Source: WHSV01 sp050693895 (GTDB lineage Bacteria; Actinomycetota; CADDZG01; WHSQ01). Taken from it: DNA of 64,000 nucleotides. The notes beneath the pieces were generated by a model. The model was not told the DNA's origin. It worked only from the letters and a program-made list of their open reading frames with translations, and searched no databases. This document shows positions 1 through 9,361 of this stretch, piece by piece (position 1 is the first letter of the stretch; each line of letters starts with the position of its first letter). The stretch covers positions 29,451-93,450 of the forward strand of contig JBOGWS010000008.1 in assembly GCA_050693895.1 (NCBI GenBank), given 5' to 3'. The position numbers and the translations under genes were made by a program.

Positions 1-810
1 CTTCATCTCGAAGCTACGGAGTCCGAACGCGTACATCTCCTCGAGCGTAAAGCCGAAGGCCTCCGTGTAGTCACGATCGAAGTCCGGTGGGATGAAAACA
101 CCCACGGCCCACGGAAGCACGCGGTCCCACATCTCGATAGCGGCAGCGCGGCATTCGTCAGCATCTCTGACGAGGTCGCCCAGGAATGCGATTCCGAACG
201 CGACGTGTCTCGATTCGTCGCGCGAGACGTTATTGATGCCCTCGAGGAAGCCCGGCAGGATGGCCCGTTCCTCCAGGTACCGCTGGATGAAATGCTGGCC
301 CGCTATGGCAAGCATTCCCTCGACCACGACGTGGTACAGAGCGAGGCTCTGGGCCAGGAGCGCCCTGTCTTTGGGCTTACGGCGCAGGGCGCTCGTGACG
401 CGGTCGAGGTCGTCGAAGACTTGCCTGAATCCCCAGGTCAGATACGAATCGACGGCGCCGAGCGTCGAAGCCGTGTCGGTTCCCAGTCCTGCGACCTCCC
501 GTACGAAGCGATCGAAGAAAACGTGATGGCGCGCTTCGTCGACGATCTGCGTCGTCAAGAAGATGCTTTCGGACAAGCCCTGGGCCGCGTCGAGAACGGG
601 AGTGAGGTCGCGCGCCACAGCCTCCTCTCCTACCAGAAAGAGTGAGTAGTTCCATAGCAGAGCCTCGCGTTGTTTGTCATCGAGTTTCTCGCGCCAATCC
701 ACGATGTCGCGCGAGAAGTCGATCTCGGTTGCGCTCCAGTTGGTCCGCTCCCATTGCCGGTAGAGCTTCTCGTAGGAAATGGATTCCCGGCGATCGATAG
801 CATCGTTCAC
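1..810 (-). CDS. R2-like diiron oxidase / ribonucleotide reductase beta-like protein (3' end outside window)
   Basis: The first 270 residues of a ferritin-like diiron protein are visible; the C-terminus runs off the left edge. Both ExxH metal-binding pairs are present (EARH near residues 92-95 and ESRH near 199-202), along with the extra carboxylates in VGEE and VVVEGM. The opening 'YEKLYRQWERTNW' matches R2-like ligand-binding oxidases (R2lox, as in Mycobacterium) and class Ic-type R2 proteins. R2lox proteins bind a long-chain fatty acid beside a Mn/Fe centre; their physiological substrate is unsettled. The GTG start overlaps the stop of the upstream tetR gene in a GTGA arrangement, so the two are translationally coupled. 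No large-subunit nrdA neighbour is visible, which favours R2lox over a true reductase subunit. Confidence 0.8.
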   Translation of the reverse strand, partial: MNDAIDRRESISYEKLYRQWERTNWSATEIDFSRDIVDWREKLDDKQREALLWNYSLFLVGEEAVARDLTPVLDAAQGLSESIFLTTQIVDEARHHVFFDRFVREVAGLGTDTASTLGAVDSYLTWGFRQVFDDLDRVTSALRRKPKDRALLAQSLALYHVVVEGMLAIAGQHFIQRYLEERAILPGFLEGINNVSRDESRHVAFGIAFLGDLVRDADECRAAAIEMWDRVLPWAVGVFIPPDFDRDYTEAFGFTLEEMYAFGLRSFEMK

Positions 811-1502
811 GAGACGGCGCCCTCATGGCCAGATGTGCCGCGCGACGGTCGAGACGATCGCGCGTACCGTTCGAATCCATCCCAGACCAACGTGACGAGC
901 TCCTCGACTAGCTGCGCGCGCGACGTCTCCCTGTGCTCCAACCACCACTCGCCGGCCATCTGAACCGCTCCAACGACCGCAAACGCAAGTGGCTCAGCGA
1001 AATCCCCCCGCCCGTTGCGACCGGACTCATCACTGCCGAGCAACTCGGCGCGCGCCACTGCCGCGACCTCCAACGCCACGTCGCGCACGAACGCCACGAT
1101 CGCGTCGTGCACCTCGTGCTGCTCGGTCTGCGCCCGATGGACGAGGAAACGATAGACCTGCGGCTCGCTCTCGAGCCACGAGAAATAGGTGTCGATGGTC
1201 AGGGCCAACCGCTCCCTCGGATCGGCCGCGCGCTCCAGTGAATCCATGATCTCGCTCATTAGCGCATGTGCGTAGCGCTCGGCGAGCGCCGTGTAGAGGC
1301 CGCCCTTGTCGCCGAAGTGGCGATAGAGGATGGGCTTGGTGATCCCGGCCTCCCCGGCGATGACGTCCATCGAGGCGGCCGGCCCGTCCCTCCGGATGAC
1401 GTCGTCCGCGGCGTCGAGCAACTCCATACGCCGCTCGGCCCGGCGCGCCTCGGATGCCCGAGCCCGCCGGTTCATCCCCTCGGGTCGCCCTTGTTCCTGC
1501 AT
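807..1502 (-). CDS. TetR-family transcriptional regulator
   Basis: 231 residues. An N-terminal TetR helix-turn-helix lies around residues 25-75 (MDVIAGEAGITKPILYRHFGDK), followed by an all-helical ligand-binding domain. It is the first gene of a two-gene operon with the R2-like oxidase and probably controls it. Two TTAC-N5-GTAA palindromes abut the start codon (1503-1532), the expected place for autorepression. No Shine-Dalgarno site precedes the ATG at 1502, so the transcript may be leaderless. An ATG at 1475 is an alternative start. The ligand is unknown; a fatty acid or acyl-CoA is a guess from the R2lox partner. Confidence 0.88.
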   Translation of the reverse strand: MQEQGRPEGMNRRARASEARRAERRMELLDAADDVIRRDGPAASMDVIAGEAGITKPILYRHFGDKGGLYTALAERYAHALMSEIMDSLERAADPRERLALTIDTYFSWLESEPQVYRFLVHRAQTEQHEVHDAIVAFVRDVALEVAAVARAELLGSDESGRNGRGDFAEPLAFAVVGAVQMAGEWWLEHRETSRAQLVEELVTLVWDGFERYARSSRPSRGTSGHEGAVS

Positions 1503-1532
1503 GTTACCGACCGTAACAATTACTCCGAGTAA
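1503..1532. promoter_or_regulatory. Tandem operator for the TetR regulator
   Basis: Two palindromes share the pattern TTAC-N5-GTAA: GTTACCGACCGTAAC at 1503-1517 and TTACTCCGAGTAA at 1520-1532. Their centres are 16 bp apart. The first touches the regulator's start codon, so a bound dimer would block both transcription and the 5' end of the message. The match to this regulator is inferred from position. Confidence 0.65.
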
Positions 1533-1603
1533 CTGTCAATATCATCCTCCAGCACTACGGGCCAATCGTCGCCCGGCACGATGCGGGGGAAGGTCGGCGG
1601 CCC

Positions 1604-1609
1604 TATATT
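1604..1609 (+). promoter_or_regulatory. -10 element of the sensor kinase gene (leaderless)
   Basis: TATATT lies 6 bases before the ATG at 1616, and there is no ribosome-binding site. This spacing fits a leaderless transcript starting at or next to the A of the start codon, which is common in actinobacteria. Confidence 0.4.
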
Positions 1610-1615
1610 TCGTTC

Positions 1616-2812
1616 ATGAAGCAACAACTTGGGATCCAGGCTCGTCTGCGGCGCCTCGATCCCCGCCTGGTTGACGGGCTCCTGGGGCTATTGATAGCGG
1701 TCATCTCGGTGATCGATGTCCTGGTGGTCGGCAACGAGAGCAGGCGGGACCCCGACGCCTGGTCCGTCCTTCTGATCTTGTTGATGACCCTCCCGGTCGC
1801 CTATCGGCGGGTCGCCCCGGACGTGGTCATGGGCACCACGGGGCTCGCGACCGTCGTCTACTACGCTCTCGGGTACCCCGACACGCTCGCTGCCATCGGC
1901 ACGCTGATCGCGCTCTACTCGGTGGCGGCCCATGGAAATCGGAAAATCGCGGTCCAAGCTCTGATCGCAACTGCAATTGGCCTGTCCATCAGCGTGCTCG
2001 TCTCGGAGCCCGGAGAGCTCACGCTGCAGATCCTCGTCTCGAACTACATCATCTACGGCACCGCCTGGGTGATCGGCGACAACGTGCGCACCCGGCGCGC
2101 CTACACCCAGGAACTCGAAGCCCGGGCAGACCGACTCGAGCGAGAACGCGAGACCCAGTCGCGCGAGGCGGTGATCGAGGAGCGCCGGCGCATAGCACGC
2201 GAGATGCACGACGTGGTCGCGCACAACGTCAGCGTCATGGTCGTACAGGCGGGTGCCGCCCGGCGAATCATCGACTCAAAGCCCGAGCAGGCGCGCGATG
2301 CCCTGTCATCGATCGAGACGACCGGCCGTCAGGCCCTCACCGAGATGCGCCGGCTGACGGGCGTCCTCCGCCGTAAGGAAGAGCCCTACAAGACACCGCA
2401 GCCGGGGCTCGGTTACCTCGAGAAACTCCTTGAGCAGACGCGCGAGGCCGGCCTCCCCGTCGCGGTGACCATCGAGGGTCAGCCCTATGAGTTGCCGCAG
2501 GGAGCGGACCTGTCGGCGTTCCGCATCGTGCAGGAAGCTCTCACCAATTCGTTGAAACACGCCGGTCCATCCCAAGCCTCCGTCTGCATCAAATACGCTC
2601 CGAACAAGCTCGAGCTGCGCGTGACCGACGATGGGCGCGGTGCCGCCGAGCGACTGTCGAACGGATCTGTTGGAGGACATGGATTGGTAGGAATGCGCGA
2701 ACGCGTCGCAATGTTCGGGGGCGACCTGAAGAGCGGTCCCCTGCCCGGCGGCGGCTACGAGGTGCGGGCCACGCTTCCCCTCGAGGCAGTGGGTAAATGG
2801 TCAAGGTCCTAA
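1616..2812 (+). CDS. NarL/DesK-type sensor histidine kinase
   Basis: 398 residues. About five to six hydrophobic segments fill residues 20-155, then a coiled coil (TQELEARADRLERERE) leads to a HisKA_3 dimerisation domain with phosphoacceptor His198 in 'REMHDVVAHNVSVM'. A HATPase_c domain follows, with the N box around 'EALTNSLKHAG' and G boxes in 'DDGRGA' and 'GHGLVGMRERV'. There is no large extracytoplasmic sensor, so it probably senses membrane state, as LiaS and DesK do. The response-regulator gene overlaps its 3' end by 16 bases. The ABC exporter genes that follow are likely targets. Confidence 0.93.
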   Translation: MKQQLGIQARLRRLDPRLVDGLLGLLIAVISVIDVLVVGNESRRDPDAWSVLLILLMTLPVAYRRVAPDVVMGTTGLATVVYYALGYPDTLAAIGTLIALYSVAAHGNRKIAVQALIATAIGLSISVLVSEPGELTLQILVSNYIIYGTAWVIGDNVRTRRAYTQELEARADRLERERETQSREAVIEERRRIAREMHDVVAHNVSVMVVQAGAARRIIDSKPEQARDALSSIETTGRQALTEMRRLTGVLRRKEEPYKTPQPGLGYLEKLLEQTREAGLPVAVTIEGQPYELPQGADLSAFRIVQEALTNSLKHAGPSQASVCIKYAPNKLELRVTDDGRGAAERLSNGSVGGHGLVGMRERVAMFGGDLKSGPLPGGGYEVRATLPLEAVGKWSRS

Positions 2813-3462
2813 TCGCAGACGACCAAGCTCTCGTTCGCACCGGCTTTCGGATGATTCTGGACGCCGAGGACGACGTCGAGGTGACCGGAGAGGCGGCCGA
2901 TGGCCTCGAGGCGATCGCGGCCACGCAGAGCGAGCGACCCGATGTGATCCTCATGGACGTTCGAATGCCCAACATGAACGGTATCGAGGCCACGCGCCGG
3001 CTGGTCGACAAGGACGACGTCGATCCGGTTCGCGTTCTCATCTTGACGACATTCGATCTCGACGAGTACGTCTACGACGCGCTTCGGGCGGGGGCCAGCG
3101 GCTTCCTTCTCAAGGACGCGCCGCCCGAGGAGCTCGTGCAGGCGGTCCGCGTCGTGGCTCGGGGAGAGGGGCTCATCGCCCCTTCGATCACCAAGAGGCT
3201 CATCGAAGAGATCGCGCAGCGTCCCGCGCAGCAAGTCGCTCCTCCCGAGGCCCTGAGAGCCCTGACACAGCGCGAGCTCGAGGTTCTGCAACTGGTGGCG
3301 CGCGGTCTCTCCAATCAAGAGATCGCCCGGGAGTTGTTCGTCAGCGAGACGACCGTGAAGACGCACGTGGGCCGGGTACTCATGAAGCTCGGCGTGCGAG
3401 ACCGGGTCCAAGCGGTGGTGCTCGCCTACGAATCGGGAATTGTGCGGCCGGGCGTCGGCTAG
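2797..3462 (+). CDS. NarL/LuxR-type response regulator
   Basis: 221 residues. The receiver domain starts 'VKVLIADDQALVRTGF', with phospho-acceptor Asp54 in 'VILMDVRMPNM' and a conserved Lys in 'GFLLKDAPPEEL'. A LuxR helix-turn-helix occupies about residues 150-210 ('LTQRELEVLQLVARGLSNQEIA'). It overlaps the kinase gene by 16 bases and is its cognate partner. The ABC transporter operon starts 160 bases downstream, the usual layout for antimicrobial or envelope-stress modules in which the regulator drives the transporter. Confidence 0.94.
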   Translation: MVKVLIADDQALVRTGFRMILDAEDDVEVTGEAADGLEAIAATQSERPDVILMDVRMPNMNGIEATRRLVDKDDVDPVRVLILTTFDLDEYVYDALRAGASGFLLKDAPPEELVQAVRVVARGEGLIAPSITKRLIEEIAQRPAQQVAPPEALRALTQRELEVLQLVARGLSNQEIARELFVSETTVKTHVGRVLMKLGVRDRVQAVVLAYESGIVRPGVG

Positions 3463-3623
3463 TCATCATCTCGGTGGAGGAATTTCGGGTATCTCGGGCG
3501 CAATCCTCATCCCCAGGTGGGACCCATCAATCGCAGCACAGAATGACGCACCCAACTGAGCCAACCATTAGCGTGACGGCCATGAGCGAAGCAAGTCATG
3601 AAACGGGTTATTAGGAGGCACCG

Positions 3624-4388
3624 GTGCAATCAGTGAAAGAGGAAGCCGTACCCCGTCCCGTACAGCGCATCGCATCGCGCGCCGTCGACGTGGCCAAGGT
3701 CTACGGAGCCGGAAGCACCGCCGTGCGTGCGCTCGATGGCGTGGACATGGAGTTCGAGGCCGGCAAGTTCGCCGCCATCACGGGACCCTCTGGTTCGGGT
3801 AAGTCGACTCTGTTGCACTGCCTGGCCGGGCTGGATCAGGTCACCTCCGGCAAGATCTATCTCGGTGACGTCGACGTGACCTCTCTCAACGAGAAGCACC
3901 GCACGATGCTCAGGCGCGACAAGATCGGGTTCATCTTTCAGTCCTTCAACTTGATCCCGAGCCTGACCGCGAAAGAGAACATCACGCTTCCGATGGACCT
4001 CGCTCGCCGCAAGCCCGACGCCGAGTGGCTCGACGGGCTCCTCGACATCGTGGGCCTTAAAGATCGTCTGCAGCACCATCCCTCGGAGCTTTCGGGAGGC
4101 GAGCAGCAACGAGTTGCAGCGGCCAGAGCTCTGACGAGCCGGCCGGAGATCGTCTTTGCCGACGAGCCGACGGGAAATCTCGACTCCAAGCGGGGCGGGG
4201 AGATGCTGGCGTTCATGCGTCGCGCCGTCAAGGAATTCGGGCAGACGATCATCATGGTCTCGCACGATCCCATCGCGGCCAGCTACTCGGACCAGGTCGT
4301 GTTCCTCGCGGACGGCAAGATCGTCGACCTCATGGACGGTCCAACGGTGGACAAGGTTCTCGATCGCATGAAGACGCTGGAGAGCTAG
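3624..4388 (+). CDS. ABC transporter ATP-binding protein (MacB/LolD type)
   Basis: 254 residues. Walker A 'GPSGSGKST' lies near residue 55, the signature is 'LSGGEQQR', Walker B with catalytic Glu is 'EIVFADEPTGNLDS', and the H-loop is 'MVSHDP'. The family energises FtsX-like permeases that move lipoproteins, peptides or antibiotics rather than small nutrients. The GTG start at 3624 is chosen because AGGAGG sits 5 bases before it (3613-3618). The permease gene begins 3 bases after the stop, so they form one unit. Confidence 0.94.
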   Translation: MQSVKEEAVPRPVQRIASRAVDVAKVYGAGSTAVRALDGVDMEFEAGKFAAITGPSGSGKSTLLHCLAGLDQVTSGKIYLGDVDVTSLNEKHRTMLRRDKIGFIFQSFNLIPSLTAKENITLPMDLARRKPDAEWLDGLLDIVGLKDRLQHHPSELSGGEQQRVAAARALTSRPEIVFADEPTGNLDSKRGGEMLAFMRRAVKEFGQTIIMVSHDPIAASYSDQVVFLADGKIVDLMDGPTVDKVLDRMKTLES

Positions 4389-4391
4389 ACA

Positions 4392-6956
4392 ATGTGGAGG
4401 ACGACCGTCAAGGGTCTGATGGCGCACAAGCTGCGCCTCGCCTTGACTGCGCTGGCCGTTGTTCTCGGAGTCGGATTCATCGGCGGCACCTACGTTCTGA
4501 CGGACACGATCAACAAGAGTTTTGACGAGCTCTTTTCCGACACGACGCAGGGAATCGACGTCTTTGTTCGTTCAGAGACCGCATTCGAGTCACAGAGCGG
4601 ATCAGGCACCGGGGACCGTGAGGCCATGCCCGAGGAAGTGCTCGAGACCGTGCGGGAAATCGAGGGTGTGGAGAACGCAGCCGGAAGCGTCGGAGGTTAC
4701 GCCCAACTCGTCGACAAGGAGGGTGATGCCATCGCCCCCCAAGGCCCGCCGACACTGGGCTTCGGATCACCGGACGATGAAAGCGCGGTCAACGAGGATT
4801 CGGCTGCGGACCTTCGCGCCGGCCGGGTTCCCTCCACGCCGGACGAGGTCATGATCGACGCGGCGACGGCCGAGGACTACGACTTCTCGGTCGGCGACAG
4901 CGTCGACGTTCTGTTCGAGGGACCCAAGCGCACGTTCGAGATCGTCGGCATCGTCGGATTCGGCGAGGCGGACAACCTCGGCGGCGCGACACTCGCGGTC
5001 TTCGAGCTCGAGGCCGCCCAGGAGTTGTTCAGCAAGGAAGGCAAGCTCGACTCGATCGAGGTCACTGCCGGTGGCGGTGTGTCGGCGGGAGAGCTCCGCA
5101 ACCGGATCGCGGCGGTGCTCCCGGACGGCGTGGAGGCTCAGACCGGCTCGTACATCGCCGACGAGCAATCGGACAGCCTGCAAGAGGCTCTGGGGTTCTT
5201 CAATACCGCGCTGCTCGTCTTCGGTTTCATCTCACTCTTCGTGGGTGCCTTCATCATCTTCAACACCTTCTCGATCGTCGTGGCACAGCGCACGAGGGAG
5301 TTTGGCCTGCTGCGCGCCATGGGGGCCACGGGTCGGCAAATCCTCGGGTCGGTCCTCGCCGAGTCGGTCATCGTCGGCTTTCTCGCCTCCCTTGTTGGAC
5401 TGGCTGCGGGATTCGGCATCGCGGCGGGACTACAGGCCATGCTTCGTGCCTTTGGCCTGGACCTGCCGTCTACGGGACTGGTCTTCGAGCCACGAACCGC
5501 GATCATCGGTTTGACCGTCGGTGTGTTGGTGACCTTGATCTCCGCGATCGGACCCGCTCGGCGCGCCGCTCGTATCTCGCCGATGGCCGCGCTGCGGGAG
5601 TCGAGTCCCCAGCAAGCAACCTTCTCGCGCCGGCGACTGCTCGTTGGCGTGGCGGTCACTCTTATAGGAGCGGCGATCCTCGGCGCGGGTCTGTTCGGCA
5701 GTCTCGACAACGCTGTCTCCTACGTCGGCCTTGGTGCGGCCGTCATCTTCTTCGGTGTCGCTACACTCAGCCCCCTCTTCGCGGAACCGCTGGCGCGCGC
5801 GATCGGTTCACCGATCGAGGCGCTCCTCAACGTGCCGGGAAAGCTCGCGCGCCAGAACTCGCGGCGCAATCCGAAGCGCACGGCCTCGACGGCGGCCGCG
5901 CTGATGATCGGACTTGCGCTGGTCAGCATGGTCAGCATCTTCGCGGCCTCCATCAAAGCCACCTCGAGCAGGATCCTTGACGAGAACCTGAAAGCTGACT
6001 TCATCGTGACGACGTCGTCGGCCGGGGGCATGGCGGGCTTCAGTCCCGAGGTCGCTGCGGAGGCCGCGGCCCAGGATGAGATCGGAGCGGTCGCAAGTCT
6101 GCGCTACGGCGAGTTCCGTCTCGACGGAGCGAGCAAGTACCTATCGGCCACCGACCCCGACACGATCGAAGACGTCACGAGCCTCGGCGTGATCGAGGGG
6201 GATCTCAGGGACCTGGGCGACGGCGGCGTGTTCCTGTCGTCGGATTTCGCGGAGAGCGAGGGACTCGCTGTGGGCGAAGACCTCACGATGGAGTTCCCCG
6301 CAGAGGGCGATACCGATGTCCCGGTCGACGGCATCTTCGAGACCACCGACATCGTCGGTTCCGACTTCCTGGTGTCACTCGAAACCTACGCCGAGCAATA
6401 CACCACGAACCTAGATTCCGTGGTGCTCGCCACCGTCGCCGGCGGCGCCTCGACCGACGACGCTCGCGCCGCCATCGACAGCGCAACGAGCGACTTCCCG
6501 AACGTTACGGTCGAGAACCAGGTTGAGTTCAAGGAAACCCAGGCCGGGCTGGTCGATCAGTTGCTCGGCCTCATCACCGCGCTTCTCGCGCTGGCTCTAA
6601 TCATCGCCCTCCTCGGAATCACGAACACGCTCGCGCTGTCCGTCTTCGAGCGCACCCGGGAACTCGGGCTCTTGCGGGCGGTCGGCATGTCTCGTCGCCA
6701 GGCTCGTTCGATGATCCGCTGGGAATCCGTGATCATCGCGGTCATCGGAGCGGTGCTCGGCTTGGTGGTTGGTGGATTCTTCGGCTGGGCCCTCGTCTCG
6801 TCGCTTGCCGACGAGGGCATCAGCGAGTTCGCTCTCCCGACCGGGCAGCTGATCGCCTACGTCGCCGCCGCCGGAGTCGCAGGCATCATCGCGGCGATCC
6901 CCCCGGCGCGTCGCGCGGCGCGGCTGAACGTGTTGGAGGCGATAGCCACGGAGTAA
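4392..6956 (+). CDS. FtsX-like ABC transporter permease
   Basis: 854 residues. It has two halves, each with an extracytoplasmic MacB-PCD-type domain followed by an FtsX domain. An N-terminal membrane helix at about 15-38 precedes the first large extracytoplasmic domain. Helices near 270-300, 320-350 and 365-390 form the first FtsX core, two more follow around 415-460, and a second periplasmic domain and FtsX core end at 'NVLEAIATE'. The duplicated architecture is typical of actinobacterial permeases partnered with MacB-type ATPases. It works mechanically across the membrane with the ATPase directly upstream; the substrate is not evident. Confidence 0.92.
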   Translation: MWRTTVKGLMAHKLRLALTALAVVLGVGFIGGTYVLTDTINKSFDELFSDTTQGIDVFVRSETAFESQSGSGTGDREAMPEEVLETVREIEGVENAAGSVGGYAQLVDKEGDAIAPQGPPTLGFGSPDDESAVNEDSAADLRAGRVPSTPDEVMIDAATAEDYDFSVGDSVDVLFEGPKRTFEIVGIVGFGEADNLGGATLAVFELEAAQELFSKEGKLDSIEVTAGGGVSAGELRNRIAAVLPDGVEAQTGSYIADEQSDSLQEALGFFNTALLVFGFISLFVGAFIIFNTFSIVVAQRTREFGLLRAMGATGRQILGSVLAESVIVGFLASLVGLAAGFGIAAGLQAMLRAFGLDLPSTGLVFEPRTAIIGLTVGVLVTLISAIGPARRAARISPMAALRESSPQQATFSRRRLLVGVAVTLIGAAILGAGLFGSLDNAVSYVGLGAAVIFFGVATLSPLFAEPLARAIGSPIEALLNVPGKLARQNSRRNPKRTASTAAALMIGLALVSMVSIFAASIKATSSRILDENLKADFIVTTSSAGGMAGFSPEVAAEAAAQDEIGAVASLRYGEFRLDGASKYLSATDPDTIEDVTSLGVIEGDLRDLGDGGVFLSSDFAESEGLAVGEDLTMEFPAEGDTDVPVDGIFETTDIVGSDFLVSLETYAEQYTTNLDSVVLATVAGGASTDDARAAIDSATSDFPNVTVENQVEFKETQAGLVDQLLGLITALLALALIIALLGITNTLALSVFERTRELGLLRAVGMSRRQARSMIRWESVIIAVIGAVLGLVVGGFFGWALVSSLADEGISEFALPTGQLIAYVAAAGVAGIIAAIPPARRAARLNVLEAIATE

Positions 6957-6968
6957 GTTGGGCGTCCT

Positions 6969-8477
6969 TTGAACCAGAGCACTCAACAAACCACACCGCG
7001 CCGACGCGCGCTGATCATCGTCGGAATCGCCCTCGCCCTGGTCGCGGGGGCGATTCTCGCGCTCGCCATGGCGGACCAGCCCCCACCCTCGAACTCTCCC
7101 CCATCGGCGAGCCAATCCCCTTCGCCGAGTCCCCCGGGCGGCTCCCCACCAGTCGATCTGGCGACGCGACTCCAGGGAGATGTCACGGTCGAAGGCGTCA
7201 CGGATCACCTCGAAGCCTTTCAGCGCATCGCGGATGAGAACGGCGGTAACCGCTACACCGCGACGCCGGGCCACGAAGCGTCCGCATCCTACGTCGCGCG
7301 CGTTCTGAGGAGCGCGGGCTACAGGGTCAGCTTCGACCGGTTTGACGTCACCGTCTATGAGGAGAATGCAACCGCGGTCCTGCAACGCAGAGCACCGTCC
7401 CGGATCTCCTTCGAGCCCAGCGCCGACTTCACCACCTTCAACTTCTCACCGTCGGGCTCGGTAACAGGCCGGCTGACCCCGGTGGGCGTCACCGAGACAA
7501 TCGACGGCTTGGGTGGCTGCGACGAAACCGCGTTCTCCGGCTTCACTACCGGAGACGTTGCGCTCGTCCAGGCGGGGCCGTGCGAGTTCACCGACCAGGT
7601 GCTGAACGCTCAGAACGCGGGAGCGTCGGCGGCGCTCGTGATGTTCACACCACAACTCAGCGACACCTCGGTGGGTGTCCTTCGCCCGACGCTCGCGAGC
7701 GCCGAGGTCGAGATTCCCGCCTTGGCCGTCAGCACCGAGCTGGGGGTGGAGCTGGCGCGATCTGGCACTCGCGTACACCTCGAGGTGGACGGCGACATCG
7801 CAGAGCGCACTACTCGGAACGTCATCGCAGAGCAGCGCGGGGGGACGGACGACCTATTGATGGTGGGGGCGCACCTCGACTCGGTCGCCGACGGCCCGGG
7901 GATCAACGACAACGGATCGGGATCGGCGTCGATTCTCGAGCTCGCGGTCGCGCTGGCCGGCGTCGAGACTGGCGAGGGAGTTCGGTTCGCGTTCTGGAGC
8001 GCGGAGGAGCTCGGGTTGATCGGTTCCGACCATTACGTATCGGAGCTGGGCGACGCAGAGAGGGACCGCATCACCGCCTACCTCAACTTCGACATGGTGG
8101 CTTCGCCCAACTACATGCGCCTCGTGTACGGAGACAATCTCGGCAACGTCGACAATCCCGCTGCCATCAAGAACCTTTTTCTCGACTACTTCGACCAACG
8201 GGACCTCGACACCGACATCATCGACCTGTCCGGCCGTTCGGACCACGGTCCCTTTGAGCGCGCGGGGATCCCGGTCGGTGGCTTGTTCACGGGGGCCGAG
8301 ATGATCAAGGATCGCGAGGCCGCCCGTCTGTTCGGGGGTCGAGCGGGACGGCCGGCCGATCCCTGCTATCACCTCGCCTGCGACGACATCGACAACATCA
8401 ACGGGGAGTCCCTCGATCAACTGTCCGACGCGATCGCCTTCTCCGTGGCCACTCTCGCGACCTCCAACGAGCTCTAG
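6969..8477 (+). CDS. Secreted or membrane-anchored M28 family zinc aminopeptidase with PA domain
   Basis: 502 residues. An N-terminal membrane segment (about 15-33, 'ALIIVGIALALVAGAILAL') is followed by a Pro/Ser-rich spacer and then the peptidase. The co-catalytic zinc motif is visible: 'VGAHLDSV...GINDNGSG' (His and Asp ligands), 'SAEELGLIGS' (catalytic Glu-Glu), 'NFDMVA' (Asp) and the last His in 'SDHGPFERAG'. A PA-type insert lies around residues 150-275. It starts with TTG 12 bases after the permease stop, so it may be co-expressed with the exporter, perhaps processing exported or cell-wall peptides. Confidence 0.9.
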   Translation: MNQSTQQTTPRRRALIIVGIALALVAGAILALAMADQPPPSNSPPSASQSPSPSPPGGSPPVDLATRLQGDVTVEGVTDHLEAFQRIADENGGNRYTATPGHEASASYVARVLRSAGYRVSFDRFDVTVYEENATAVLQRRAPSRISFEPSADFTTFNFSPSGSVTGRLTPVGVTETIDGLGGCDETAFSGFTTGDVALVQAGPCEFTDQVLNAQNAGASAALVMFTPQLSDTSVGVLRPTLASAEVEIPALAVSTELGVELARSGTRVHLEVDGDIAERTTRNVIAEQRGGTDDLLMVGAHLDSVADGPGINDNGSGSASILELAVALAGVETGEGVRFAFWSAEELGLIGSDHYVSELGDAERDRITAYLNFDMVASPNYMRLVYGDNLGNVDNPAAIKNLFLDYFDQRDLDTDIIDLSGRSDHGPFERAGIPVGGLFTGAEMIKDREAARLFGGRAGRPADPCYHLACDDIDNINGESLDQLSDAIAFSVATLATSNEL

Positions 8478-8524
8478 TGAGCGTCGTCCAGCCGGCGCGT
8501 TGGGGGGGCACGTAGGCGACCGAG

Positions 8525-9304
8525 GTGCCGTACCGTGTGTCGATGCTTAGACGAGCAGTGCTTGGATTCGCCGCGCTTGCGGTCGGCGGTGCCGTTCTCA
8601 TCGGGATCGAGATCGTCATCGCGCTCCGACGCGAGTACCTCCCGACGGAACCGGCGCTGAAGCTCGACGACACCTTCGGGAACCCGGGTGACGAAGCGGT
8701 CACGTTGGTCGTCATGGGCGATTCGACCGCGGCGGGGTTGGGGGCGAACGAGCCGGCAAACGCGTACCCCCAATTGCTCGCGCAGCGACTGGCCTCCGAT
8801 GGCTTCCGGGTGGATCTGAGGGTCTTCGGTGTCTCCGGGGCGCGTGTAAAGGACGTTCTCGACGAGCAACTGCCGAAAGCCCTCGAGGCCGACCCCGACT
8901 ACGTCTTCATCGGAATCGGGGCGAACGACGTGACGCATCTGACGTCACTCGGAGAGGTTCGTTCGGACATGGCCGAGGTTCTTGCGACGCTCGAGGAGCG
9001 AACCGAAGCCGACACCGTCATCGCCGGAGCGCCCGACATGCGCGCTCCTGCCTTCTACGAGCCACTGCGTTCGCTCGCGGGATGGCGCGGCCGCCAGGTT
9101 GCCGACGCGATTGAGGATGTGGGCCGGGAGGAGGACGTTGCGGTCGTCGAGCTCGCGGAGGAGACGGGTCCCAAGTTCGGTGCCGACCCCGAGCGCTTCC
9201 ACGCACCCGACGACTTCCACCCGAGCGCGGACGGATACGAACTCTGGGCCGACGCGATCTACCCGGAGTTGAAGGAGACGGTGGACGGCCGAGCCTCGAA
9301 ATAG
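8525..9304 (+). CDS. SGNH/GDSL-family hydrolase
   Basis: 259 residues. An N-terminal hydrophobic helix (about 8-28) suggests export or anchoring. All four family blocks are present: block I 'VMGDSTAAGLG' with the nucleophile Ser, block II Gly in 'GVSGARV', block III 'GIGANDVTH' (Asn), and block V 'DDFHPSADGY' (catalytic Asp and His). Such enzymes are esterases or lipases, or acyl-ester hydrolases acting on wall or lipid esters. The substrate cannot be told. The GTG at 8525 is used; an in-frame ATG at 8543 is an equally plausible start. Confidence 0.88.
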   Translation: MPYRVSMLRRAVLGFAALAVGGAVLIGIEIVIALRREYLPTEPALKLDDTFGNPGDEAVTLVVMGDSTAAGLGANEPANAYPQLLAQRLASDGFRVDLRVFGVSGARVKDVLDEQLPKALEADPDYVFIGIGANDVTHLTSLGEVRSDMAEVLATLEERTEADTVIAGAPDMRAPAFYEPLRSLAGWRGRQVADAIEDVGREEDVAVVELAEETGPKFGADPERFHAPDDFHPSADGYELWADAIYPELKETVDGRASK

Positions 9305-9361
9305 TCGAAGACGGAGGCCCGGAACCCGGCCCATGGCCTGCGGGAACCGGCTCAACCTTGC

